Part shown: in pieces, positions 1-7,841 of the stretch
Layout of the letters: each line of letters begins with the position of its first letter
How positions within the stretch are numbered: position 1 is the stretch's first letter
Origin: Anabaena catenula FACHB-362
GTDB taxonomy: Bacteria; Cyanobacteriota; Cyanobacteriia; Cyanobacteriales; Nostocaceae
Reading direction: 5' to 3'
DNA length: 50,821 nt
Assembly: GCF_014698735.1 (NCBI RefSeq)
Contig: NZ_JACJTQ010000040.1
Span: forward strand, 1 to 50,821
Notes under the pieces: generated by a model
What the model saw: only the letters and a program-made list of their open reading frames with translations
Told to the model about the DNA's origin: nothing
Database searches by the model: none
Program-made: the position numbers and the translations under genes

Positions 1-107
1 GTGAGGATTGCTCTGAATATATTCAAATATACTGCCCATAACGTCTTACCAAAAAATACACTTTTATATTCTTATACCATAATTTAATTCTTTTTCGGAG
101 ATGTCTA

Positions 108-317
108 TTGATTATCTCAAATTTACTGCAAACATATCGAGATCTACTGATTATCAAGTCTGCACCCAAGGAAGAAGCCTTACTGACTGGTTGTGTCAGC
201 CATACCCAACTCAAAGCTTTTGCCAAACACTGGAATTTCGAGACACTGAATTTGTCTTTAGCAGAGTTACAAAAAGCTGAAAATTATCTGCGGTATACAG
301 TCAATGCAGCAGTGTAG
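108..317 (+). CDS. small hypothetical ORF near the window edge
   Basis: A 69-residue reading frame with a TTG start and no recognisable domain. An ATG at 101 opens a second frame of about 59 codons through the same DNA, and that frame resumes after its stop with protein-like sequence up to about 400. I cannot decide which frame, if either, is translated. The stretch may be the decayed 3' part of a gene that enters from outside the window. It lies just upstream of the tau-like/holA pair. Confidence 0.2.
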   Translation: MIISNLLQTYRDLLIIKSAPKEEALLTGCVSHTQLKAFAKHWNFETLNLSLAELQKAENYLRYTVNAAV

Positions 318-338
318 CTGGAGGTTTGTTTACTCAAT

Positions 339-785
339 TTGCTGCCTGGTTTATTGCCTGGGGGTGCAACGAAGACGGTAAATGTGAAACCTGGGTATGA
401 TGGCAAATTGTTACCAACTTATGGCACGTACACCATCAACAAGGTAACTGATAAACCTGTGGATGATCCAGGTAAAGAAAGCCTGTTACCAGCAGTTGCA
501 ACCAATACCGCTAATGCTTCTAATACTGCTAATTTAGCGCAAATATGGCAGCAGGTGATGGATAAGGCTAAACCCAACCATCAAAAGCTATTGGCTCATG
601 CAAATCTGGTGAAATTGCAAGGGTCTAAGGCAATTTTAGAGGTGACACCAGCTTACCTGCAAAAGTTTGAGAATAGCAAAGAGGCGATCGCTAAAATGCT
701 GCAACGAGCTACCCAAAGTCCAAAACCTCTGACTGTGTTGATTAAAACTGCCAATCTCAGTAATAATGGGAGGGTAAGAGGATGA
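339..785 (+). CDS. DNA polymerase III tau C-terminal-like domain protein
   Basis: 148 residues from a TTG start; the true start is uncertain and could be elsewhere in this frame. The N-terminal half is Gly/Pro/Ala/Asn-rich and looks like a linker. The C-terminal half, from about residue 67 (IWQQVMDKAKP) to about 138, resembles the small domain at the C-terminus of cyanobacterial DnaX (WQQVL...). There is no AAA+ region and no Walker motif, so this is not a complete DnaX. Its last codons overlap the start of holA by 4 nt, which suggests translational coupling and a shared role in a plasmid-borne replisome. The family link rests on motif resemblance only. Confidence 0.5.
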   Translation: MLPGLLPGGATKTVNVKPGYDGKLLPTYGTYTINKVTDKPVDDPGKESLLPAVATNTANASNTANLAQIWQQVMDKAKPNHQKLLAHANLVKLQGSKAILEVTPAYLQKFENSKEAIAKMLQRATQSPKPLTVLIKTANLSNNGRVRG

Positions 786-1801
786 TTGTTTTGCTCACAG
801 GTGATGACGAATACGCTATTCAAGAACAGCTAAACCAGTACAAAGCTGAGATTGATGCCCAATGGCTGACTCTATGCTATCACCGATTTCCGGCTGTTCA
901 GCTTGACAAAGCTTTGAGTGTGGCTCGTACTCGTTCCCTGACTGGTGGTAAAAAACTGGTAATTGTGGAAAATTGCCACCTCAAGCAGTGGGGTGATCCG
1001 GAGTTAGCAACTTTGCAACAGTTGGTGCAATTGCCTAATTCGACAATTTTGGTGTTTGTGGCGACTAATGTAGATAAGCGGTTGAAGGTTTACAAGCATT
1101 TGGTTAAGTATGGCAAGTTGTTTGAGTTTTCGTTGATACCACCTTGGCGGCATGATTTGATTGAACAGGCGATAGTTTCGCTGGCTGCAAAACTCTACAC
1201 GAACACTACAGATAATGCTGTTACAGCTAAGAAAATTAAACTGCTGCTGTCAGAGGAGGCGGTGGCATATTTAGCACAGGCTATTGGTAATGATATGACC
1301 CGTGCTGCTTCTGAGTTACGCAAACTGGATATCTATGCTCAGGGGAGAAAGTTAGAGCTTGCGGAGGTACAGGAGTTAGTTCCATGTCAAACTCAGAATA
1401 GCCTACAATTGGCTGCGGCTATGCGTGAAGGAAAAAGCCATCAAGTTTTGCAGTTGTTGGATGATTTACTGTCTCGTTCTCATAGCGAAGCGTGGCGCAA
1501 GTCCATACCTTTAATGGTGATTGTCAGCACTATTTTAACGCAGTTTAGAACTTGGTTATGGGTGAAATCTGCAATTGTTTCTGGGGTGAAGAAGGATGGT
1601 GAATTAGCTCAATTGTGTAATATCAGTAATCCTCATCGTATTTACTATTTGCGTCAGGAGGTAGCAAATACAAGTATCAATGCTTTAGCTAAGGCGGTGA
1701 CTATGATTTTGGATGTAGAGATGTCTATTAAGAGGGGTGCTGATGGTAGGGATTTATTGGTAGTGATTCTTGGTGTTTGTAGGTTGTTTCAGGTAGTTTA
1801 A
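782..1801 (+). CDS. holA: DNA polymerase III delta subunit
   Basis: 339 residues, the usual length for HolA. Delta is the clamp-loader wrench that opens the beta sliding clamp during replication. The N-terminus (MIVLLTGDDEYAIQEQL) matches the degenerate AAA+ start of the family, followed by a conserved-looking segment, LTGGKKLVIVENCH. The C-terminal half is helical. ATG at 782 overlaps the preceding ORF by 4 nt. At about 1480-1505 the coding sequence contains a short repeat of the type common in Nostoc genomes (catagcgaagcgtggcgcaa), read through as SHSEAWRKS. A second holA is presumably on the chromosome, so this copy probably serves the plasmid. Confidence 0.85.
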   Translation: MIVLLTGDDEYAIQEQLNQYKAEIDAQWLTLCYHRFPAVQLDKALSVARTRSLTGGKKLVIVENCHLKQWGDPELATLQQLVQLPNSTILVFVATNVDKRLKVYKHLVKYGKLFEFSLIPPWRHDLIEQAIVSLAAKLYTNTTDNAVTAKKIKLLLSEEAVAYLAQAIGNDMTRAASELRKLDIYAQGRKLELAEVQELVPCQTQNSLQLAAAMREGKSHQVLQLLDDLLSRSHSEAWRKSIPLMVIVSTILTQFRTWLWVKSAIVSGVKKDGELAQLCNISNPHRIYYLRQEVANTSINALAKAVTMILDVEMSIKRGADGRDLLVVILGVCRLFQVV

Positions 1802-2027
1802 TCAGGAAGAAGTTGAGGGATAATTTTGGATTTTAGGTTGGATGTTTGATGTCGGTCTAAAATCCAAATTCACTAATAATGATATTGATAGCAAGCAAGA
1901 AGTTTACAAGTTACGTTTCTTCTTTAAATATTTCCAATATTTATTCTTAGCAGTAGTCAATTACTATGGGTATAGAGTAAATTTATGTTATTAAACACTG
2001 CTGTCAAATATAAAAAGGTAATCGTCT
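1802..2027. repeat. intergenic inverted repeat after holA
   Basis: A perfect 12-bp inverted repeat (TTTGGATTTTAG at 1825-1836, its complement at 1857-1868) lies just after the holA stop. It belongs to the aaaatccaaaattc repeats common in Nostocales. No T-tract follows, so I do not call it an intrinsic terminator, though a transcript could fold there. Nothing else is recognisable in the gap. Confidence 0.45.
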
Positions 2028-2330
2028 ATGTCTGAAGATTCCCAGCGTAATACTGCTGTCAATGCTGCTGCAACAACCAAGATTCACCATGTCAATTTAC
2101 AGGATATATCTAAAAGTACAGCAGATAGATTAAGTAAAGGTGGTATTCGCCCTGGCGAACCTATCAGAACCAGAATAGAATCCCAACAAATGCTAGAGAA
2201 AATACCTTCTTCTCAACGGGCTGGTATAGATAGCAAAACTGCGAATAAGAATGTAGAACAGTATTTATCTGATAAACACGCTAGTCACATTAAGTGTAAT
2301 TTGAAGGAACAAGTGAGCTTTTTGGCATAG
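2028..2330 (+). pseudogene. 5' part of a gene split by the Tn7-like element
   Basis: The frame encodes 100 residues. Only codons up to 2294 belong to the original gene; the last 12 codons and the stop are read from the transposon end. The native part ends SDKHASHIK. The 3' half resumes in the same frame at 7079, giving HIKPHSQGGSNDPSN across the junction, an HNH-like pattern. The restored protein would be about 336 residues: a polar N-terminal region, an HNH-like motif, then Gly/Ala-rich hydrophobic segments. Its original function is unknown. Confidence 0.65.
2286..2294 (+). repeat. target-site direct repeat, left copy
   Basis: CACATTAAG occurs here and at 7070-7078. With ends written TGT...ACA, as usual for Tn7-like elements, the minimal 5-bp duplication is TTAAG (2290-2294 and 7074-7078); the extra CACA match may be chance. 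Both copies read in the same codon phase of the interrupted gene, which supports a simple insertion. Confidence 0.75.
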
Positions 2331-2397
2331 ATATGCTTCACAAAGTAGATGTCCATCTTATGGGTAAAAAAACAGTCAAAGTAGAAAATTAATTTCG

Positions 2398-2446
2398 CCA
2401 TGTAATACACGGTAAAAATTTGTTAACCTAACGGTGTATTACATGG
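2398..2446. promoter_or_regulatory. paired palindromic operator sites
   Basis: Two copies of a 15-bp near-palindrome, consensus CCRTGTANTACAYGG, at 2398-2412 and 2432-2446 (the second with one mismatch). They sit 34 bp apart, centre to centre, and overlap the start of the small gene that follows. Spacing near an integral number of helical turns and the position over the start suggest autoregulation by a dimeric DNA-binding protein, plausibly the neighbouring one. Confidence 0.6.
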
Positions 2447-2865
2447 TAACGGTTATGCTGAAACGGGATATCCAGGGAAAATTCGCCCTGAAAAACGATG
2501 ATTACCGTCAGGTACGCTCACTGAGACTGACTGATGACACCTGGAAAGCATTGGGCATAGCTGCTGAATGCAACAGAATGACAAGAGCAGATTATTTAGA
2601 AGAAATAGTAAAAAGCAACAACCTACCAAGTAATACATGGAAAGAAGGAGACCTCTTTCCGTGTAGTACACGGAGAAATAAAAATCAAGATCAACAACCT
2701 GACATCGCTGAAACGCATACACCAACACCGCCCAACATGACAGAACTTGAAGCTTTACGTGACCAAGTGTTACAAGAACTAAAATTAGGTAAACAAGCCC
2801 CTGGATACAAAACAACCCAAAAAGCTCTTAATCAATACATCACTCTATTGAGCAAAAGATTGTAA
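2443..2865 (+). CDS. small DNA-binding-like protein of the Tn7-like element
   Basis: About 140 residues. In-frame starts are GTG 2434, ATG 2443 and ATG 2455. Residues about 20-60 (SLRLTDDTWKALGIAAE...RADYLEEIV) have the beta-strand/helix/helix pattern of ribbon-helix-helix (CopG/MetJ-like) proteins. The C-terminal half is polar, then helical (ELEALRDQVLQELKLG). It is transcribed toward tnsC and lies inside the transposon. Four copies of a 15-bp palindrome lie in its start region and coding sequence. It may be the element's regulator or, in the absence of TniQ, a target-site or end-recognition factor. That second role is inference. Confidence 0.5.
   Translation: MVTVMLKRDIQGKFALKNDDYRQVRSLRLTDDTWKALGIAAECNRMTRADYLEEIVKSNNLPSNTWKEGDLFPCSTRRNKNQDQQPDIAETHTPTPPNMTELEALRDQVLQELKLGKQAPGYKTTQKALNQYITLLSKRL
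2626..2673. promoter_or_regulatory. second pair of palindromic sites inside the gene
   Basis: CCAAGTAATACATGG at 2626-2640 (one mismatch) and the perfect palindrome CCGTGTAGTACACGG at 2659-2673 repeat the upstream operator motif with 33-bp spacing, almost the same as the first pair. In RNA the two could also pair as a 15-bp imperfect hairpin. Two equal-spaced pairs about 230 bp apart would suit repression by looping or higher-order assembly. Confidence 0.55.
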
Positions 2866-2874
2866 ATTTTGTGA

Positions 2875-3060
2875 CTACTCCCCAACCTTATCTCGCTGTG
2901 GCTTGCGTTGTCCAACACTCCTACGCCCATTTTTCTTGGGAACTGCCTCAACATTTTCCGACTCAGTTGTTAAAGATATTACCTCATTCTTAGAACTAGG
3001 TGTATCTTGTGGCATTTCCTCTGAAACTATAGCAGTATCCTTCTTATGCTGTGCTCTATC
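2875..3060 (-). other. out-of-frame C-terminal tail of tnsC
   Basis: Overlapping the end of tnsC, the minus strand holds an open frame of about 60 codons without its own start. It reads AQHKKDTAIVSEEMPQD..., is hydrophilic and ends in a basic stretch (KKNGRRSVGQRKPQRDK). It looks like a disordered basic tail that TnsC would carry if one base were gained or lost, or if the ribosome shifted near codon 330. It stops 10 nt from the convergent gene. It could also be non-coding. Confidence 0.35.
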
Positions 3061-4037
3061 GCCATCCGTTCACACTGGGCAAGAGAAAGAGTATGTTCAT
3101 GTAACCGCTCCAAAGTCAGCGTATCAAAGCCATCATGCAACACCGCCGCCACAGCCCGAATCAGCCAATCCTTCAACACACCCACACAACCAATAGAACG
3201 CTCATAAAAATAAAACCAATGCTGCATTAAAGCCGGAATATCAACCTGAAGGGGAACTTGCTTGAACAGCGCCAGTAAAACTCCCTGAAAATCCTGCCTG
3301 TCTTGTTCATTTTGAAACAAATAACGGGGAAAATGAATATCCAACCCCCGGCGTGATGCCTGTCCACTTAAATTGCGAAAATTCAAAAGTTCATAAGTGC
3401 CAATGAGAATATGCAGTACACCAGTCACATTCGTCATCGACTTAATCCAATCCAACTGGTCTAAAAGCTTACCACCACTAGCCCCACTACCAATCTTCAT
3501 TAAATGCTGTGCCTCATCCAAAATCACAGCCTTAACACCGCGTTTGCTCATTGCCTCCTCTAAAGCCTGACGCAGTTCAGGAGAATCATTGAACTGTGCC
3601 GCTTTACTGCGTCCACGTCCTTTTTTCTCCCAAGTCTGCTCGGCATCAATATCCACCATCATCCGCCGCTCGTAGTATGGTTCTCCCAACAACCTCAGTG
3701 CGGTGCGGTAATAATCAGCCCGATTAAACACCCCACCGTCAGGAGGTCGGGTTTCGATTGGCAATAGTGGCATTGGGGAAACATTGCCGTTGCGATAACC
3801 TCCTTCACGAACACCATTCTGTTCAACAGCAGTCCCATTTAACCGTCTAGTAATTTGGCGAATCATCGTCGTCTTTCCCACACCAGAAGGTCCATACACC
3901 AGGACATGAGCAAACCCCGCAGGTTCACGAATCGCACTCATCAGTAACATATCCACTTGTGCCAACTGGGGATGAGATATCGCATATTCCTTGAATTGCT
4001 TGAGTTGGGACTGTGCTGATTCAGGAAAGTTCTCCAT
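3027..4037 (-). CDS. tnsC: TnsC/TniB-like AAA+ transposition regulator
   Basis: 336 residues, in the range of the TniB/TnsC family. TnsC-type ATPases link target selection to the transposase and confer target immunity. Visible motifs are Walker A GPSGVGKTT at about residues 49-57 and Walker B AVILDEAQHL at about 170-179. The ATG at 4037 overlaps the tnsAB stop, so the two are cotranscribed from the tnsAB side. The C-terminus ends RRILL and may be shortened by a frameshift, since a basic tail is encoded in another frame. No TniQ partner is encoded nearby. Confidence 0.88.
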   Translation of the reverse strand: MENFPESAQSQLKQFKEYAISHPQLAQVDMLLMSAIREPAGFAHVLVYGPSGVGKTTMIRQITRRLNGTAVEQNGVREGGYRNGNVSPMPLLPIETRPPDGGVFNRADYYRTALRLLGEPYYERRMMVDIDAEQTWEKKGRGRSKAAQFNDSPELRQALEEAMSKRGVKAVILDEAQHLMKIGSGASGGKLLDQLDWIKSMTNVTGVLHILIGTYELLNFRNLSGQASRRGLDIHFPRYLFQNEQDRQDFQGVLLALFKQVPLQVDIPALMQHWFYFYERSIGCVGVLKDWLIRAVAAVLHDGFDTLTLERLHEHTLSLAQCERMAIEHSIRRILL

Positions 4038-6766
4038 TATCTGTATTCCTCAAAGACAGGCAGTTTTGTGACATCTAACAGTTGGACATTTTCAGTTTTA
4101 TGAACTTTGGCGACATCTTCCTGGTTGGATTTGTTGGCTTTTGACTTCGGTATTGTCGGTATAACTGGAACTTGAATAACTGGGGATACCTCATGTCCAC
4201 CAGACGTTAAATTTTCCCGTACACTTTTGGCTTCCAAATCCCGTAATCTTTGCAGTAGCAGCGTTTCATGCTCTTGCACTCTGGCGATAAAATCTGCTAA
4301 TCGTTTAGCTGAGATATTCGTACTGACAACATTACGTTTATCCTGTTGTCTAATTTCCTGGGCGGCTAACAACACTTCTTTCTCCGTGCGTCCCACAAAG
4401 GTGCTGTAATACTGGGAGATACATTTAACCCAACGTCCTTCTAGGTAGGCATATGCTACACCCATATCAAAGGGGTCATAGCGCACGGGAACTTTGGTTT
4501 TTTCAACGCCAGGATTACGGAAAGCGTCGTTCCAGTAATATAGATAGTTAACTTTAATTCCCTGTCCGGGCTGGATTACAGCCGTTCCTTTGGGCGTACT
4601 GGGGCGTGTGGACATGAGGAAGTCTTCGTTGTAGGCAATGTGTCGGTGTTCTCGTTCTCCTGCTATCAGCAACCCGTCGGTATAAACTTGCAATGGTGTT
4701 GCCCCCAGGGAATCATGTTCACTTGTGTCGTACACAGAGTATGCCCATTCGGTGAGGTAGGTATACAAATCTGCCAATGTCCACACGGCTTGTTGTTTGG
4801 GGTCAACGGATGGAGTAAGTTGTCGTGGCTGTTTGCTGGCTTGGGTGTTACCCAATAGGTTATAGACAAACTCGGTATTTGTTGTGCCAAATAATCGCTC
4901 TATGACTGAACCAAAACGCGGTTTGCCACCAGGTCTGGTTTTTTTGATGCAGTGGTAGCGTGCTAGTAGGGTGTCAAAGTAGAGGCTATGAAATTCTTTA
5001 CCTCCATCTACGACTACGGCTTGGGGAAAACGACCAAAACGCTGGACGCAAGACCGTAGTGCCATCATGCAAGACCTGTAACTGGGTGGGTCAAAGGTGA
5101 GATAAAGGGCGAGGATACGTCGAGAATAGGCATCAATGAGTAATGTTAGCCAAGGTCTTCCTAAGTTCCGGCCTGTAGCTTGTGAGCGTAGTTCGATGTC
5201 GAGTTGGGTGTGGTCAATGTGGACGATGGCAAAGGGTCTGTCTCCATGTCGGGGTGTGGTTTTGGCTAGTTCTAAGATTTTTGGTTCTGTTGGGTATGCG
5301 GCTTTTGCTCCCTGACGTTTTTTGGTTTGTTCGTGGATTGGTCGCTTTTTAACCCTTGAATAGAATGTGCGCTGACTGAGTGGTTGGATGTTTAAGGATA
5401 GACAGGCTCTGGTATATGCTCGATAGACTGAAGCTGCTGGGGAAAGTCTTGGGGTTTCAAAATGCTCGGTAATAAATTTATCGAGTAGTTCGCTTTCTTG
5501 AGTTGGTGCTTTGGGTTGACGATTTCCTTTACTCTTTGTCCGTGGCAGTAAACCAACATAACCACAACCTAAGCTATTTGCAGCTTCACGGTACTGTTGT
5601 ACCCAACGACGCAGGGTGCGGGGTTTGATGTCTTTGTAGATGTCTGCGTGACGCTGTAAATATGCTTGTACTAGATGAAATCTGTGGTTTGCTTGTTCTA
5701 AGTCAGCAGGAGAGGCGGCATCCATCAATGAGCGCACGGTTTCGTTGGTGCTTTTGAGTTCCTCTTTTGATTGGATGCTAATATCACCTGCAAAGAGCAA
5801 TTGGAGAAAAAATGCTGTTGGCAACTGTATTGGTTGCCCAACTTCAGGTAGTAGCGTGGTTGTGGTTTCACCGTGGTTGACTAAAGTCCACGGTCTTGAG
5901 TCCCACAAGAATGTTGTGTTAGGTAAGAGTGTTGCGGGTGAGATGAATTCTAAGTTGGGTAATATGGTTTCTTGTGTTACCAGGGTATGAGCATCCGCAG
6001 TTTGTTGATTTGCCCACAGTTTTACGCGCCAATGTTCAACTAATGGGACAGCATACAAGTCTACATACAGCTGTTGGGTTGCAATCATGGCGTATACATC
6101 GTTGGCTCTGACTCCGGGAACTGATGCCAGCATTGCTGCAATTGTTGCTCCTGGGGTGGTTTTTACCCACTGCTGTATTTTTTCGGTGACGCTGGGGGGA
6201 ATGTTGGTGTTGAACCCGAAGTAATCTGACAAAAACATCAGGTTTTGGGTGAAGACTGGATGTAGTTGAGCATCGGTGCGGATGTTGTATTTTAGTCCAT
6301 AGGAGGAGGCGTAAGCTTCTCCTGGGAGGCAGTGCCAATGTCCGGTTTCTGTTTTTTGATAGCGTCCTGGGTATTTTTGGGCTAGTCGCTCTAATTCTTT
6401 GACTGTTTTCCATTCTTCCCACATTGCTCCTGTGGAGCGTAATACAAAGAAGTCAGGGGTATGATAATGACCTATGTTACGTCCTGCTGCGTTTTTGTAC
6501 TGGATTTTGAAGAGTGGGGGCTGGTCGTAATATTCTAAGACTTCTGGGTCGTTTTCCATTTGGTAGATTGCCCACAATTCTACGGTGTGGCTTTCAAATT
6601 GGATGGTTTGACCCATTTTCCGACTAGGGTATACTCCACTGACGTTTTTGGCTCGTCCCTGTACACGACGTGAGGGTGGAGCAGCACGAATTTTGGCAAT
6701 CAAATCTATTGTTTGTGCCGTTAGTTGTTGCCGTCTACACCAATACTCAAATTCTTCTGAGTTCAT
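4037..6766 (-). CDS. tnsAB: TnsA-TnsB fusion transposase
   Basis: 909 residues, too long for TnsB alone. Residues about 50-125 resemble the TnsA endonuclease, which cuts the 5' ends: an acidic residue at about E63, D105 in HYHTPDFFV, and E118/K120 in WEEWKT. The rest is TnsB/Mu-type DDE transposase (3' end cutting and joining): helix-turn-helix-like regions at about 370-500, then D518 (HIDHT), D587 (VVDGG) and E623 (IERLFG), a D-x68-D-x35-E spacing. The C-terminal tail is polar and probably contacts TnsC. Fused TnsAB is known from cyanobacterial and other Tn7-like elements, including some CRISPR-associated ones. A fusion predicts cut-and-paste rather than replicative transposition. Confidence 0.9.
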   Translation of the reverse strand: MNSEEFEYWCRRQQLTAQTIDLIAKIRAAPPSRRVQGRAKNVSGVYPSRKMGQTIQFESHTVELWAIYQMENDPEVLEYYDQPPLFKIQYKNAAGRNIGHYHTPDFFVLRSTGAMWEEWKTVKELERLAQKYPGRYQKTETGHWHCLPGEAYASSYGLKYNIRTDAQLHPVFTQNLMFLSDYFGFNTNIPPSVTEKIQQWVKTTPGATIAAMLASVPGVRANDVYAMIATQQLYVDLYAVPLVEHWRVKLWANQQTADAHTLVTQETILPNLEFISPATLLPNTTFLWDSRPWTLVNHGETTTTLLPEVGQPIQLPTAFFLQLLFAGDISIQSKEELKSTNETVRSLMDAASPADLEQANHRFHLVQAYLQRHADIYKDIKPRTLRRWVQQYREAANSLGCGYVGLLPRTKSKGNRQPKAPTQESELLDKFITEHFETPRLSPAASVYRAYTRACLSLNIQPLSQRTFYSRVKKRPIHEQTKKRQGAKAAYPTEPKILELAKTTPRHGDRPFAIVHIDHTQLDIELRSQATGRNLGRPWLTLLIDAYSRRILALYLTFDPPSYRSCMMALRSCVQRFGRFPQAVVVDGGKEFHSLYFDTLLARYHCIKKTRPGGKPRFGSVIERLFGTTNTEFVYNLLGNTQASKQPRQLTPSVDPKQQAVWTLADLYTYLTEWAYSVYDTSEHDSLGATPLQVYTDGLLIAGEREHRHIAYNEDFLMSTRPSTPKGTAVIQPGQGIKVNYLYYWNDAFRNPGVEKTKVPVRYDPFDMGVAYAYLEGRWVKCISQYYSTFVGRTEKEVLLAAQEIRQQDKRNVVSTNISAKRLADFIARVQEHETLLLQRLRDLEAKSVRENLTSGGHEVSPVIQVPVIPTIPKSKANKSNQEDVAKVHKTENVQLLDVTKLPVFEEYR

Positions 6767-7073
6767 TGATTTGCAACATTGAGGGTGCTGATAAAAAGAG
6801 TTTTTACCTTGACTACAATCAACAAATACTGTCCGTCAGAGCTTCTTTGAACCATAACTTGGCTCCAAAGTTGATGACATTGCTGTTTGATTTGGGCAAT
6901 TTTGACTATTTGGGGTTTAGACAACTCTTGGCTCTATTATGATTCACTTTTTCAACACGCGGCCATGTATTGATACAAAATTTTATCTAACTTGTTGCTG
7001 CAATGTCTGATGTTCCGTTAATTTTTAGTCAGCTTATGGTTCAAAGTTTGGTCATTTTTGAGGTAAAAGCACA
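6767..7073. other. right end region of the Tn7-like element
   Basis: A 307-bp gene-free stretch between the tnsAB start and the element end. It contains related words such as CAAAGTTGATGACATT (about 6867) and CAAAGTTTGGTCATTT (about 7042); a similar CAAAGTAGATGTCCAT lies near the left end at about 2341. These are candidate transposase-binding repeats. The tnsAB promoter must also lie here, but I see no convincing -35/-10 pair. Confidence 0.4.
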
Positions 7074-7078
7074 TTAAG
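7070..7078 (+). repeat. target-site direct repeat, right copy
   Basis: CACATTAAG, identical to 2286-2294. The element's last bases are ACA (7071-7073) and the minimal duplicated target is TTAAG. The codons ATT AAG are in the frame that continues into the downstream gene half. Confidence 0.75.
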
Positions 7079-7822
7079 CCCCACAGTCAAGGCGGTTCTA
7101 ATGATCCGAGCAATATCAAATGGGAGAACGGCAAAGATAATATAGCTCGTGGTGGTAAACCCATGACTAAGCAAGAGCAGATGAGACTCAATGCTAAATA
7201 TCACTTTGATAATTTAACTGGTGCTGTAAAAGCTGGACTGCAAGCTGCACCAATGGGTGCGGCTGTGGGTGCAGTTACAACTGTACCTTTCTCACTTCTA
7301 ACTCATGGGCTGCGTGTAGTTCGAGGTGAAATTTCTGCACAGGAAGCAGCTACAGCAACATTAAAAGATACTGCTATGGGTGGTGCAGTTGGGGGTGTAA
7401 CAGCATTTACGACAGCAACATTAGCTGCGGCTTGTCCACCAATAGCGATCGCCTTAACTACAGTAGCACCTTTATTAGCTGTGGTTGGTGCTGGAGGTAT
7501 GGCTGTTGAGTTTTTCAGAATCTTAGATGATCACAAACAGGCTGTAAAAACCTATTATGAATCTTTAACTCAGCAAGAATTAGGAAGATTACAAGAAATT
7601 GAAAATGATCTGATTTATGAACATCAGAAAAATCTAGCATTTTTGGCAGAAGCAAAAGCAATTAATCAAGAAATTACAAATCGTCCAATTGCACCAGGAA
7701 TAGAAGGGGCTATGCAACGGTTACGTGAATCAGTGGCTATTGCTCAATCTTTAGGACTGACATCAGCAGATAGTAAATTATTGCCTAATTCTCAACTTCC
7801 TTACCTTCCTCCTAGTCACTAA
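7079..7822 (+). pseudogene. 3' part of the transposon-split gene (HNH-like plus hydrophobic region)
   Basis: The frame is open from the transposon junction. It begins PHSQGGSNDPSNIKWENG and continues into an ATG at 7163 that could still start a 219-residue product. The HNH-like motif straddles the junction. Downstream are two Gly/Ala-rich hydrophobic segments (about 7240-7310 and 7375-7520) that could insert in a membrane, then a helical polar tail. The actin-like gene follows 20 nt downstream, so the two were probably one operon. The insertion removed the native promoter and N-terminus. Confidence 0.6.
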
Positions 7823-7841
7823 ATAATAAATCAAGAATTCT

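Larger units (their letters stand above)
2295..7073. mobile_element. minimal Tn7-like transposon (TnsA-TnsB fusion, TnsC, no TniQ)
   Basis: A 4.8-kb element beginning TGTAATTTG and ending AAAAGCACA, flanked by matching direct repeats and interrupting an ORF that is restored in frame when the element is removed. It carries a small putative ribbon-helix-helix protein (plus strand) convergent with tnsC and the tnsAB fusion (minus strand). I found no tniQ/tnsD target-selection gene, no Cas gene and no CRISPR array in the element or the rest of the window. The terminal inverted repeats beyond TGT/ACA are weak by eye. Candidate TnsB-site-like words occur near both ends: AGTCAAAGTAGAAAA at about 2376, and AGTCAAGGTAAAAAC on the complementary strand at about 6805-6820. 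Confidence 0.8.

Noticed and set aside
4227-6422. Several ORFs on both strands within tnsAB
   Set aside because: They are shadows of a gene with a complete set of catalytic motifs.
2295-7073. A CRISPR-associated transposon
   Set aside because: TnsAB fusion and TnsC fit some such elements, but there is no Cas gene, TniQ or CRISPR array within the ends or elsewhere in the window.
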